64,000 nucleotides of DNA. It comes from JACKIC01 sp964543795 (GTDB lineage Bacteria > Planctomycetota > UBA1135 > UBA2386). Every line of letters begins with the position of its first letter. Positions within the stretch are counted from its first letter, which is position 1. Positions 1-10,118 of the stretch are shown here, one piece after another. Both the position numbers and the translations under genes were made by a program. The stretch covers positions 124,001 through 188,000 of the forward strand of contig CAZIZN010000002.1 of assembly GCA_964543795.1 (NCBI GenBank), in the 5' to 3' direction. A model generated the notes under the pieces. It made no database searches. It was not told the origin of the DNA and worked only from the letters and a program-made list of their open reading frames with translations.

Positions 1-1
1 C

Positions 2-340
2 GCGCTGGCCATCCAGCGCATCGAGGGCATGGGGCTGCGCGTGCGCGCGGTGATCGCCGGCCACATGCACCACCGCCTCGCGCATCCACGCGGCGAGGAG
101 CGCACCCGCTTCGTGCGCCGCGGCGGCACGCTGTTCGTCAACGCCGCCTACGTGCCGCGCGTCGAGAAGACCGAGCAGGGCGAGGTGTCGCACTTCGTGC
201 GCACCTGGTGGCGGCTCGGTGAGTGCGAACGCATCGAAGAGACCTGGGTCGACCTGCACGGCGACATCGCCGAAGTCCGGGAGGTGCAACCGGTCGAGAT
301 CGACGCGCCCGCACCGATCGTCGACGAGACCGCCGAGTGA
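2..340 (+). CDS. Metallophosphoesterase, C-terminal part (5' end outside window)
   Basis: The reading frame is open from the first bases of the window, so the gene begins upstream and only the last 113 codons are present. The GHMHH motif near residue 22 of the visible part matches the final metal-ligand block (GHxHx) of calcineurin-like phosphoesterases, which hydrolyse phosphoester bonds at a dinuclear metal site. The following segment (FVNAAYVPR, then a Trp/Arg-rich strand) is consistent with the last beta strands of that fold. The substrate cannot be judged from this fragment. The gene converges on the M19 peptidase, 13 bp away. Confidence 0.6.
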   Translation, partial: ALAIQRIEGMGLRVRAVIAGHMHHRLAHPRGEERTRFVRRGGTLFVNAAYVPRVEKTEQGEVSHFVRTWWRLGECERIEETWVDLHGDIAEVREVQPVEIDAPAPIVDETAE

Positions 341-353
341 CGGTGCTCGCGGC

Positions 354-1616
354 TCACCGCGCGCCGGCCGCCGACTTCGCCGCGACCTGCTCGACCTCGC
401 GCCAGACGCGCAGCAGGTTGCCCGACCAGATCTTCGCGATCTGCTCCTCGGTGTAGCCGCGGCGCACGAGTTCGATCGTGACGTTCGCGCTCTGGCTGGC
501 GTCGCGCCAGCCGTCGATGCCGCCGCCGCCGTCGAAGTCCGAGCCGATGCCGACGTGGTCGATGCCGGCCGCCTCCACGGCGTGGTCGATGTGGTCGACG
601 AAGTCGCGCACGTTCGCGGGCGGGTGTTCGCGGTCGATCGCGGCGCGGCGTCGCTCGAACTCGGCCAGCCGCTCTTCGAACGGCCGCTCGTCCTTGCCCT
701 CGTTGCCGCGGCCGAGGCCCAGCTCGGCGCGCAGCGCGCGCACGGCGGCGCTGTTCGCGGCGTTGGTCCTGACGAAGTCCGCGAGCGCGACGCACTGGAT
801 CACGCCGCGGTTCTTCGCGAGCGCCCGCAGCTGCTCGTCGTCGAGGTTGCGCGTGTGGTCGTTGACCGCGCGGCACCCGGAGTGCGACGCGATGACCGGC
901 GCCTTCGACAGCGCGACGACCTCGAGCATCGTCGCCCGGCTCGCGTGCGAGACGTCGACCATGATGCCGACGCGGTTCATCTCGAGCACCGCCTTCCGGC
1001 CCAGCTCGCTGAGTCCGCCGTGCAGCGGTTCGGCGGGGGTGTGCGAGTCGCCGAGCTGGTTGTGGCCGTTGTGCGCGATGCTCATGTAGCGCGCGCCCTT
1101 GCCGTGGAACTCGGCGATGCGCGCGAGGTCCTCGCCCATCGGGTAGCCGTTCTCGATGCCGATGCAGGCGATCAGCCGGCCCTGTTCGTGCAGGCGCACG
1201 ACCTCGGCGGGCGACGTCGCCAGGCCGATCGTGTCGGGGAACAGCCGCGCCATGCGCGCGATCGCCTCGAACTTGGCGTTCGCCTCGGCGAGCGCGCGGC
1301 GGTAGCCGGCCCCGTCGAGCCGCTGCTGGCCGGTGTAGACGATGAAGAACGCGCAGTCGTAGCCGCCTTCCTTCATCTTCGGGAAGTCGACCTGCGCCTC
1401 GCCGCGCACCGACGGATCGTACTTGGCGCGGAAGCGTTCGCGCGTCGCCGGGTCCGCGGGCAGCGACTCGGGCGCGAGCTGCGGGTCGATGTCCTTGTGC
1501 GTGTCGAGCGTGAGCACGCGCGCGTGGATCGCGCGGGCCTTCGCGAGCAGCGCCGCCTCGTCGGCCTGGGCGGCGAGGGCGGCAGCGAGGAGCGGCAAGA
1601 GGGCGGCGTGACGCAT
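354..1616 (-). CDS. Membrane dipeptidase family M19 (renal dipeptidase-like), secreted
   Basis: The 420-residue product starts with a short hydrophobic signal peptide (about residues 1-17, ending in AQA), so it is probably exported. Metal-binding positions of M19 zinc dipeptidases are visible: H40 and D42 in DTHKDID, E155 in IGIENGYPMGED, H224 in DVSHAS and H245 in ASHSGCRAVNDHTRN, with the late GIGSDFDGG block near residue 350. M19 enzymes cleave dipeptides, and some family members act on beta-lactams or D-amino-acid dipeptides. The first motif reads HKD where many relatives have HND; the two metal ligands are kept. It stands alone, convergent to the phosphoesterase and 42 bp downstream of the DUF4013-like gene on the same strand. 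Confidence 0.9.
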   Translation of the reverse strand: MRHAALLPLLAAALAAQADEAALLAKARAIHARVLTLDTHKDIDPQLAPESLPADPATRERFRAKYDPSVRGEAQVDFPKMKEGGYDCAFFIVYTGQQRLDGAGYRRALAEANAKFEAIARMARLFPDTIGLATSPAEVVRLHEQGRLIACIGIENGYPMGEDLARIAEFHGKGARYMSIAHNGHNQLGDSHTPAEPLHGGLSELGRKAVLEMNRVGIMVDVSHASRATMLEVVALSKAPVIASHSGCRAVNDHTRNLDDEQLRALAKNRGVIQCVALADFVRTNAANSAAVRALRAELGLGRGNEGKDERPFEERLAEFERRRAAIDREHPPANVRDFVDHIDHAVEAAGIDHVGIGSDFDGGGGIDGWRDASQSANVTIELVRRGYTEEQIAKIWSGNLLRVWREVEQVAAKSAAGAR

Positions 1617-1658
1617 CCGCGCGAGGATAGCGGGGGCCTGCTCCGCGGCGACGCGGTG

Positions 1659-2381
1659 TCAGTCGAAGACGGCCGCGATCTGCTTGGGCTCCACGTTCTC
1701 CTTGCCCCTGCGCAGCAGGAAGTAGGCCGCCGACCCCATCGTCGCCGAGAACGGCGTTACCAGCAGCGCGATGCCGAGTTCGAGCCAGACCACGCCGCGC
1801 AGCTGCTCGGGGTCCATCGCGCCGATCATGAAGCCGCCCACGGCACCGAGACCGATCGCGACGACGAGCATCAGCAGCCATGCGCCGAAGATCGGCCAGC
1901 GCGAGCCGTCGGTCAGGCGGATGCTGCGGTCGATCGAGGCGCCGGCACCCTTGCCCTCCATGACGGCGGCGGGGATCGCCACGAACAGGCGGCACGTCTC
2001 GATGATGCCCGGGACCCAGAGCAGCAGCGAGAACAGGAAGATGCGCACGCCGCAGAGCAGGCTCGTGCCGAGCACGCGCAGGAACGACTGCATGCCGACG
2101 TTGAGCACCTGGGCGACGCCGGCAGGCTGCTCGCGCAGCTGCTGCACGACGCCGTAGGTCAACGCGCCGGTCAGCACGAAGCCCAACACGGACTGCAGGA
2201 TCATGCCGACGAACGGCGCCCAGATGTTCGTCGGGTCTTCCATCACCGTGAGGCGGAACACGATCCACGGCGACAGCACCACCGCGGCGAGCACGACGAA
2301 CGGGATCAGGTTGCGCAGGAAGATGCCGAGCGAAGTGCTGACGAGCGCGCCGACCGTGAGCGAGAACTGGGTCCGAGCCAT
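1659..2381 (-). CDS. Multi-pass membrane protein (DUF4013-like)
   Basis: The product has 240 residues and five or six hydrophobic segments, typical of DUF4013 or glycerophosphodiesterase-membrane-domain-like integral membrane proteins of unknown function. The ATG at 2381 is chosen because a purine-rich AGAGGAA lies about 5 bases upstream on the minus strand; the frame stays open further upstream but that stretch is Arg/Ala-rich and not protein-like. A conserved-looking amphipathic part (EGKGAGASIDRSIRLTDG) sits between membrane segments. It is divergent from the DUF4129-MoxR operon, whose first ATG is 138 bp away, so the two may share a control region. The DUF assignment is tentative; the membrane nature is clear. 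Confidence 0.7.
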   Translation of the reverse strand: MARTQFSLTVGALVSTSLGIFLRNLIPFVVLAAVVLSPWIVFRLTVMEDPTNIWAPFVGMILQSVLGFVLTGALTYGVVQQLREQPAGVAQVLNVGMQSFLRVLGTSLLCGVRIFLFSLLLWVPGIIETCRLFVAIPAAVMEGKGAGASIDRSIRLTDGSRWPIFGAWLLMLVVAIGLGAVGGFMIGAMDPEQLRGVVWLELGIALLVTPFSATMGSAAYFLLRRGKENVEPKQIAAVFD

Positions 2382-2519
2382 GGGTTCCTCTTCCGGGTGA
2401 GGGCCGCTGGCGCGGCCGAGGGAGCGTGTGAGGGCGCGGATCGTAGGTCGCGACCGGAGGGGAGCAAGGCCGGCCTTCCCGGCCAGGGTGCATCCCGATA
2501 GCCTGCGCCCACTCGCTGC

Positions 2520-3233
2520 ATGCGCCACCTGCGGGGAACCTTCGTGTTGGTCCTGCTCGCGTCCGGCCTGCAGGCGCAGGACGGCGACGGCGACGTCGTC
2601 GCGCGGGCGCGGCGGCTGCTCGCCGGCCAGGACTGCCAGATCGAACTGCCCGCCGACGCGGCGGGTGCGCCGGCGGACGAACGCGTCGAGCCGCGGCCCC
2701 AGCGCGGCCGCGACGAGGGGGCGACGCGCTCGGCGCCGCCCGGGCGTTCGGCGTGGCGGCTGCCCATGCCCGGCTTCTCGGTCGCCCAGCCCGTGTTCTG
2801 GCTGCTCGTCGGCCTCGCCGTGCTGTTCCTCGTCGTGGTGATCGTGCGCAGCCTGCGCGGCAGCGTCGCACCGGCGGCGGTGCGCGAGCGCAAGCTCGTC
2901 GCCTCGCCGCAGCCCGCAGCCGCCGCCGAACCCGAACTGCCCGACCACGCGCGCTTCGCGGCCGCCGGCGACTTCGCCGCTGCGATCCACGCGCTGCTGC
3001 GCCACGCGCTGCTCGCGCTGGGCGCGCGGCTCGGTGGGCTGCCGCCGCACGCGACCGGTCGCGACGCGCTGCGCCGGGCGCGTTCGGGTTCGCTGCCCGT
3101 CGACGATCTCGCCCCGCTCGTGCGCACCGTCGAGATCGTGCACTTCGGCGGCCAGCCCGCGGGGGCGGACCTCTACGCAGCCTCCGCGGCCCACCTCGAA
3201 CGCTGGAGGCGGGCGTGCGGCGCGACGAAGTGA
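2520..3233 (+). CDS. DUF4129-type membrane protein, first gene of MoxR operon
   Basis: This 237-residue protein has a signal peptide (residues 1-20, ending LQAQ), a low-complexity linker, one transmembrane helix (about 96-113) and a cytoplasmic helical C-terminal domain of the DUF4129 kind, with the features FAAAGDFAAAIHALLRHALLAL and a basic RARSGSLPVDDL turn. DUF4129 proteins are regularly encoded with DUF4350, MoxR, DUF58 and SpoIIM genes and are thought to take part in a membrane assembly whose role is unknown. The next gene starts inside its 3' end. Assignment rests on context as much as on sequence. Confidence 0.7.
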   Translation: MRHLRGTFVLVLLASGLQAQDGDGDVVARARRLLAGQDCQIELPADAAGAPADERVEPRPQRGRDEGATRSAPPGRSAWRLPMPGFSVAQPVFWLLVGLAVLFLVVVIVRSLRGSVAPAAVRERKLVASPQPAAAAEPELPDHARFAAAGDFAAAIHALLRHALLALGARLGGLPPHATGRDALRRARSGSLPVDDLAPLVRTVEIVHFGGQPAGADLYAASAAHLERWRRACGATK

Positions 3234-4418
3234 CGTTCTCGCAGAAGAGTGCGCGCTGGGTCGCCGGCGGCGCGTTCGTGTCGCTGCTCGCATCGTTGTA
3301 CCTGTTGCTGACGCCGGGCGAGGTCTCGGTCGTCGACAGCGTCGGCGCCGACGGCTACAGCCGGTCGGCGATCGGCCACCGCGGCCTCGTCGACTTGCTG
3401 CGCGAACTCGACGAGCCGGTCGTGCAGTTGCGCCACTCGCGGCCGCTGCAGGACTGCGGCCTGCTCGTGGTCGCCGAGCCGCACGAACTCGAAGGCGACG
3501 AACTGCGCCGGCTGGCCGCCGCCGTGGAGCAGGCTCCTGCCACGCTGCTCGTGTTGCCCAAACGCAGCGGTTGGCGCGATCCCGAGTCGCGCCACTGGAT
3601 CGCCGGCGAAGCGCAGCTGGGAGTCGCCGAGGCGCGCCAGCCGCTCGAAGCGCTGCTCGGCGAAGCGTCGCGCAGCGCGCCGGAGGTGCAGCGCGAACCG
3701 GTGCCCGCGAGCTGGCGGGTGCCGGCCGACTGGCCGGAGCCCACGTTCGCCGGCCCCGTGCAGCTGCTGGCCCGCCGCGGCACGCGCATCGACGCGTGGA
3801 TCGAGTGCGACGCCGGCGTGCTGCTCGGCACGATCGGCGACCTCGTCGTGCTCGCCGACCCCGACCTGATCGCCAACCACGGCCTGCACCGCGGCCGCAA
3901 CGCCGAGCTCGCGCTGGCGATGCTGCGCCACCTCAACGACGGCGGCGCCTACGTGTTCGACGAACGCATCCACGGCCATCGCCGCGACCCGAGCATCTGG
4001 GACGAGGCCGGCCGGTTCCCGTTCGTGCTCGTGCCCGTGCACCTGCTGCTGCTGCTCGCGCTCACGCTGTGGATCGCCGCGGGCCGCTTCGGCGTGCCGT
4101 TGCCGGCGCCGCCGGCGATCGCCGCTGGCAAGGCGTTCCTGATCGAGAACATCGTCGCGCTGCTGCGGCGTGGGGGGCGCGCCGGCCATGCCGTGCGCCG
4201 CTACGCGCGCCAGCGGGTGCGAATGGCCGCCGAGCGGCTGCATGCGCCGACCGGGCTCGGCGACGACGCCTGCCGCGACTTCCTGCTGCGCCGCCTGCGC
4301 GATCCGGCGCGTGTCGCCGAACTGACCGAGCTGCTCCAACGCCCCGCCGACGAACTGGGCCCGGCCGAAGCGCTCGCGGTCGCCCGCCGCATCCACGAGA
4401 TCACCGAGGAGAACCCGC

Positions 4419-4432
<14 letters not shown>
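3215..4432 (+). CDS. DUF4350-type membrane protein
   Basis: The 405-residue product has an N-terminal transmembrane helix (about residues 15-34), a large extracytoplasmic domain and a second hydrophobic helix around residues 270-290 (FVLVPVHLLLLLALTLWIAAG), followed by a cytoplasmic helical tail. The early motif GADGYSRSAIGHRGLVDLLREL matches the start of DUF4350 domains. I chose GTG 3215 because GGAGG at 3205-3209 lies 5 bases upstream; GTG 3230 is also in frame but is 20 bases from that site. The gene overlaps its upstream neighbour by 19 bp and the MoxR gene by 14 bp, which suggests translational coupling. Confidence 0.75.
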
Positions 4433-5365
<933 letters not shown>

Positions 5366-5369
<4 letters not shown>

Positions 5370-6676
5370 TCCGGCCGACGGCGCGCACGCTGGGGTTGGT
5401 GGCGCTGGGCCTGCCGCTGGCGGCGGCGCCGACGATCCTTGCCGACGTCGGCTGGTGGCCTTTCTGGCTCGCGTTCGTGGCCGTGGCAGCCGCGCTGCTG
5501 CTGGTCGAGTTCGCGCTCCTGCCGGGGCGCCGCTTCCTCGCGGTCGACGTCGCCGCGCCGTCGCTGGTCTGCCTCGGCGACCGCGAGCACGTGAGCGTCC
5601 GGGCGGCGGCTTCGCGAGGCGCCGACGTCGAACTGCTGCTCACCCTCGTCGGCGACGTCGAGCCGTTGCCGCCCGCCGTGCTGCGGATCGAGCCGGGCAG
5701 GGAGACGACCCTCGAGCTGCCGCTGCGACCAACCCGCCGCGGCATCGTCCGGATCGTCGCCCGGCACGCGCGCTGGTCCGGTCCGCTTGGGCTCCTGCGC
5801 TGCGAGATCGACGAGTCGCTCGACCTCTCCGTCGCCGTCGTGCCGAACGTGCGCGCCGTGCGCCAGCGCGCGCTGCAGATGGTCGCCAAGCGTGAGTTCC
5901 AGACCGGCCTGCGCGTCGAGCGCTACGTCGGGGACGGCAGCGAGTTCGAGTCGTTGCGCGAGTTCGTGACCGGCATGGATCGCCGAGCCGTCGACTGGAA
6001 GGCCTCGGCGCGGCACCGCATGCTGCTGTGCCGCGAGTTCCGCGCCGAACGCGACCACATGGTCGTGCTGTGCCTCGACACGGGCCGGCTCATGCGCGAA
6101 CCGCTGGACGGCGTGCCGCGTCTCGACCACGCGATCCACGCCGCGCTGCAGCTCGGCTACGTCTGCCTGCGCACCGGCGATCGGGTCGGCATGCACGCGT
6201 TCGCCGATGCGCCGCAGCAGTTCGTGGCGCCGCAGGCCGGCGTGCACGCGCTGCAGGCCATGCAGGACCGCATGGCCGGGCTCCAGTACGGCACGCTCGA
6301 GACCAACTACACGCTCGGCATGACGGACCTGCTGCAGCGGTTGCGCCGCCGCAGCCTCGTCGTGCTGTTCACCGACTTCGTCGACAGCGTCACCGCCGAA
6401 CTCATGCTGCGCAACGTGCGCTGGCTGGCGCAGCGCCACCTGCTGCTGTTCGTCGCCATGCGCGACCCGCTGCTCGACGAACTCGCGCGGCACGAGCCCG
6501 ACGACCTGGCCGCCGTGCACCGCGCGGTCGTGGCGCAGGACATGCGCCGCGAACGCCAGCTCGTGCTCGAACGCATCCGGCGGGCGGGCGCGCAGGTGCT
6601 CGACGCGGGCGTCGACGAACTCGCACCGGGGCTCGTCGATCGCTACCTCATGGTCAAGCGCCGGGAGCTGGTGTGA
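5366..6676 (+). CDS. DUF58 domain protein (vWA-like), MoxR partner
   Basis: The 436-residue product has two N-terminal transmembrane helices (about residues 8-50), a beta-rich middle, and the DUF58 signature around residues 190-230 (DGSEFESLREFVTGMDRR then VDWKASARH). A von Willebrand A-like fold follows, with a degenerate metal-site sequence LDTGRLM where DxSxS would be canonical. DUF58 proteins are the usual neighbours and presumed clients of MoxR ATPases. The GTG start overlaps the moxR stop (GTGA), and the SpoIIM gene starts within the last four bases, so the genes are tightly coupled. The molecular function is not known. Confidence 0.9.
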
Positions 6677-7671
6677 CGCACGACGCGCGCAGTCCCTGGT
6701 CGGTGCAGTTCCGCCGCGAGCGCGAGGGTGCGTGGCGCGAGCTCGAGAACCTCGTGTCGCGCGCCGAGAAGGAGGGGTTGCACACCCAGGGGCCCGAGCG
6801 CATAGCGCGCCTGCCCGTGCTCTACCGCGCCGCGCTCTCGTCGCTGGGCGTCGCCCGCGCTTCGGTGCTCGATCGCGGCCTGCTCGTCTACCTCGAGGCC
6901 CTCGTCGGCCGCGCCTACCTGCTCGTCTACTCGCCGCAGCGGGGCCTCGGCGAGGTCACGGGCGCGTTCCTGGCGCGCGGTTTCCCGGCCGCGGTCCGCT
7001 CGATCGGCCGGCACGTGCTCGTCTCGGCGCTGCTGCTCCTGCTCGGCGGGGCGATGGCCTACGCGATGGTGCGGGCCGACATGGACAACTACTACCTGTT
7101 CCTCGACCCGGAGATGGCGAGCGGTCGCGACCCGCTCGCGACGACCGAGTCGCTGCGCGAGACGTTGTTCGCGGGCGGCGAGGACGACGCGCTGCTGACG
7201 TTCGCGGCGTTCCTGTTCACGCACAACTCGTCGGTCGGCATCCTGACCTTCGGCCTGGGCTTCGTGTTCGGCCTGCCCGTGGCGATGCTGCTGCTCTACA
7301 ACGGCATGATGATCGGCGCGATGACCGCGTTGTTCACCGATCGTGGCCTCGCGGTCGAGTGGTGGTCGTGGATCCTCCCGCACGGCGTCACCGAACTGCT
7401 CGCGATCGTGCTCTGCGGGGCTGCGGGGCTCGCGGTGGGCCAGACGCTGGTCTTCCCGGGGCGGCACGCGCGTCTCGCGGCGCTCGCGAACGTCGGCCGC
7501 CGCATGGGCGGCGTGGTGGCCGGCAGCGTGGCGATGCTGCTGGTCGCCGGCCTCGTCGAGGGCGTGTTCCGGCAGGGCGTGCAGGACCTGACCGTGCGCT
7601 ACACGCTGGCGGCGGTCTTCGCCGCGTTGTGGCTCGCCTACTTCGGCCTCGCCGGCAGGAGGACGCCGTGA
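6673..7671 (+). CDS. Stage II sporulation protein M (SpoIIM) family membrane protein
   Basis: The 332-residue product has a soluble helical N-terminal part of about 110 residues and then five or six membrane segments. Characteristic SpoIIM-family features are FTHNSSVGILTFGLGFVFG, the short MLLYNGMMIGAM run and the WILPHGVTELLAI segment with its conserved His and Glu. In spore formers SpoIIM is part of the engulfment peptidoglycan machinery. In planctomycetes and other non-spore formers the family is found in MoxR-DUF58 clusters, where its role is unknown. The GTG start at 6673 overlaps the DUF58 stop. Confidence 0.88.
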   Translation: MTHDARSPWSVQFRREREGAWRELENLVSRAEKEGLHTQGPERIARLPVLYRAALSSLGVARASVLDRGLLVYLEALVGRAYLLVYSPQRGLGEVTGAFLARGFPAAVRSIGRHVLVSALLLLLGGAMAYAMVRADMDNYYLFLDPEMASGRDPLATTESLRETLFAGGEDDALLTFAAFLFTHNSSVGILTFGLGFVFGLPVAMLLLYNGMMIGAMTALFTDRGLAVEWWSWILPHGVTELLAIVLCGAAGLAVGQTLVFPGRHARLAALANVGRRMGGVVAGSVAMLLVAGLVEGVFRQGVQDLTVRYTLAAVFAALWLAYFGLAGRRTP

Positions 7672-8615
7672 CCGACGTCGTGCTGCGCGAGTCCGTGCTG
7701 ACGCCCGAGGGCAGCGAGGTGCACTTCGGCACCGCGAGCGCCAGCGAGCGGCTCATCGCGCTGTGCCTGGACCTGCTGTGGATCGCCCTCGCGGTGGTCG
7801 TGCTCGGCATCGCGCTCGGCTTCCTGCTGGGTGTGGGGGCGGTGCTGCTGCTCGTGTTCCTGCTGCGGCAGGGCTACTTCGTGTACTTCGAGACGCGCTG
7901 GAACGGCAGCACGCCCGGCAAGCGTCGCTTCCACCTGCGCGTGATCCGCGCCGACGGCGGCCCGCTGACCACCGAGATCCTGCTGGCGCGCAACCTCACG
8001 CGCGAGGTCGAGCTGTTCCTGCCGATGACGCTGCTCCTCTCGCCCGATGCGTTGTTCTCCGAGCACCAGGGCCTCGTGCGGATCGCAGCGTCGCTCTGGG
8101 TGCTCGGGCTGATGTTCTTCCCGCTGACCAACCCGCACCGGCTGCGCATCGGCGATCTGCTGGCGGGCACGCGCGTCGTCGTCTCGCCGCCGGTGCCGCT
8201 GCTGCGCGACCTGGCCGCGCACCGCGCCGCGGCGCACGGCGGGCCCAGGGAGGCGCGCTTCGTGTTCACCAAGCCGCAGCTCGAGATCTACGGCGAACAC
8301 GAGCTGCAGGTGCTCGAGGACGTGCTGCGAAAGGGGCGGACCGAGGGCGGCGCCGAGACGCTGGCCGCCGTCACCCGGAGCATCGCGCGCCGCATCGGCT
8401 GGGAGGACCTGCAGGCGATCGGCAAGGACCACGGCGAGTTCCTGCGCGACTTCTACACCGCACAGCGCCAGCACCTCGAACACCGGCTGCTGCTCGGCGA
8501 CCGCCGCGAGCGCAAGCGCGGCAAGGCCACGAGGGCAGCGAAGGGCGCGGAGGATCGGAGCGCCCCCGGGGGAGCTGCGGGCCGCGAGCAGCCTCCCGCC
8601 CCGCCGGCCGGCTGA
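7668..8615 (+). CDS. RDD family membrane protein, last gene of MoxR operon
   Basis: The 315-residue protein has an RDD domain: two hydrophobic segments at about residues 28-68, the conserved NGSTPGKRRFHLRV block, and later LRIGDLLAGTRVVV. A charged C-terminal extension of about 150 residues (FVFTKPQLEIYGEHELQVLEDVL, then a K/R/A/P-rich tail) is not part of the classic RDD domain. AGGAGG at 7657-7662 precedes the GTG start at 7668, which overlaps the SpoIIM stop. RDD proteins are poorly characterised; some have been linked to transport. Here the protein probably joins the membrane assembly encoded by the operon. Confidence 0.85.
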   Translation: MTDVVLRESVLTPEGSEVHFGTASASERLIALCLDLLWIALAVVVLGIALGFLLGVGAVLLLVFLLRQGYFVYFETRWNGSTPGKRRFHLRVIRADGGPLTTEILLARNLTREVELFLPMTLLLSPDALFSEHQGLVRIAASLWVLGLMFFPLTNPHRLRIGDLLAGTRVVVSPPVPLLRDLAAHRAAAHGGPREARFVFTKPQLEIYGEHELQVLEDVLRKGRTEGGAETLAAVTRSIARRIGWEDLQAIGKDHGEFLRDFYTAQRQHLEHRLLLGDRRERKRGKATRAAKGAEDRSAPGGAAGREQPPAPPAG

Positions 8616-8661
8616 ACGTTGCGCCCCGCCGCGGCCGCGGCATCATGCCCGGCCCTCTGCG

Positions 8662-9840
8662 ATGACCGAGACCAAGGACCTCGTCGTGATCGGCGGCGGC
8701 ATCATCGGCTGCGCGGTGGTGCAGCACGCAGCCCGGCTGCTGCCGCGATCGACGCGCATCCTGCTGCTCGACAAGGGGCCGATCGCGGGCGCCACGTCGG
8801 GCTCGTGCATGGGCCACCTGATGGTCACGCCCGACACCGCGCAGGACTACGCGTTCACACGCACGAGCCTCGACCTGTGGCACGAACTCGAGCAGCAGCA
8901 GGGCGGCTTCGACTACAACCCGACCGGCGCGCTCTACCTCGCCGATGCGCCCGAGGACCTCGAACTGCTGCCCGTGCTGCAGGCGCAGTTCGCCGCGAAC
9001 GGCGACGCCGCCGAGATCCTCGACGCCGCCCGGCTGCGCGAGCTCGAGCCGGGTCTCGCGCACGATCTGCCGGGTGCGCTCTACTACCCTGGCGACGGCG
9101 TCGTGCTGCCGATGCTCGCGTGCGGCGCGATGCTGCGCGAGGCGATGCGCGCCAATGCGCACGTCGAGATCCGGCCCGAGTGCGCGGTGACGGGCTTCGA
9201 ACGCGCGGGGGACCGGATCACCGGCGTGCGCACCGCGGCCGGCACGATCCACTGCGCGGACGTCGTCAACGCCGCGGGCGTCTGGGCGCCCGACCTCGCC
9301 GAACTGCTCGGCCAGCGCCGCCTGCCGATCTACCCGCGCGCCGGCAACCTCGCGATCACCGGCCACCACGCGACGCCGATCCGCACGCAGCTGCTCGAGG
9401 TCAGCTACCTGCGCTTCGCGCACGGCGCGGCCAAGGTCGATCCGACGCGCGCCGACGATCCGGGCGGCCACGCCGTCAACATGCAGCCGCAGACCAACGG
9501 CGGCTGCCTCGTCGGCAGCACGCGGCAGTTCCGCGGCATGGACAAGACGCTGAACCGCGAACTGCTGCACCGTTCGCTGCTGCGCGCGCAGCGCTACGCG
9601 CCGGGGCTGCGCCAGGCGTCGATCGTGCGCACGTGGGTCGGGCTCCGGCCCTACTCGATCGACAAGCACCCGCTGATCGGGCCGTGGCCGCACCTGCGCG
9701 GGCTCTGGATCGCCGCCGGCCACGAGGGGCTCGGCATCTCGCTCGCGCCGATCACCGGCCGCCTGCTCGCGCAGCAGCTCGCCGGCCTGCCGACCGCGAT
9801 CGACGCCACGCCGTACCTGCCGGCGAGGTTCGCGGCATGA
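8662..9840 (+). CDS. FAD-dependent oxidoreductase, DAO family (beta subunit of amino-acid/amine dehydrogenase)
   Basis: The 392-residue product begins with the dinucleotide-binding motif VIGGGIIGCAVV (residues 8-19) and has the layout of D-amino-acid-oxidase-like flavoproteins such as sarcosine oxidase beta or the D-hydroxyproline dehydrogenase beta subunit. The C-terminal FAD motif RTWVGLRPYSIDKHPLIGP and the GHEGLGISLAPITGRL block are clear. It is encoded with a small 2Fe-2S protein and a second flavoprotein, both overlapping by 4 nt. This is the arrangement of heterotrimeric HcnABC or hydroxyproline/proline dehydrogenase complexes, which pass electrons from the substrate to the membrane. 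The substrate is not determined. Confidence 0.88.
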   Translation: MTETKDLVVIGGGIIGCAVVQHAARLLPRSTRILLLDKGPIAGATSGSCMGHLMVTPDTAQDYAFTRTSLDLWHELEQQQGGFDYNPTGALYLADAPEDLELLPVLQAQFAANGDAAEILDAARLRELEPGLAHDLPGALYYPGDGVVLPMLACGAMLREAMRANAHVEIRPECAVTGFERAGDRITGVRTAAGTIHCADVVNAAGVWAPDLAELLGQRRLPIYPRAGNLAITGHHATPIRTQLLEVSYLRFAHGAAKVDPTRADDPGGHAVNMQPQTNGGCLVGSTRQFRGMDKTLNRELLHRSLLRAQRYAPGLRQASIVRTWVGLRPYSIDKHPLIGPWPHLRGLWIAAGHEGLGISLAPITGRLLAQQLAGLPTAIDATPYLPARFAA

Positions 9841-10118
9841 GCGGCCGTATCGACCTGCGCGACGGGCGCCCCGCCGTGGAGTTCACGTTCGACGGCCGCC
9901 GCATCGCCGCGCGCGCTGGCGACACCGTGGCGATGGCGCTGTTCGCCGCGGGCGTGGCCGCCGTGCGCAGCAGCAGCGCGGTGGGCGAGCCGCGCGGCGT
10001 GTTCTGCAACATGGGCATCTGCTACGAGTGTCTCGTCGTCGTCGACGGCGCTGCGGTGCGCGGCTGCACGACGCTCGTGCGCGCCGGCATGCAGGTGACC
10101 CACGGAGGCAGGCCGTGA
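9837..10118 (+). CDS. 2Fe-2S ferredoxin-type small subunit of the flavin dehydrogenase
   Basis: The 93-residue product resembles HcnA-type or sarcosine-oxidase-alpha N-terminal 2Fe-2S domains. The cysteines FCNMGICYEC and the later RGC are spaced as in plant-type ferredoxin clusters, and the GDTVAMALFAAGV helix precedes them. It probably carries electrons between the two flavoproteins encoded on either side. It starts at ATG 9837 inside the last codon of the upstream gene and ends overlapping the GTG of the next, so the three subunits are likely made in fixed ratio. Confidence 0.88.
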   Translation: MSGRIDLRDGRPAVEFTFDGRRIAARAGDTVAMALFAAGVAAVRSSSAVGEPRGVFCNMGICYECLVVVDGAAVRGCTTLVRAGMQVTHGGRP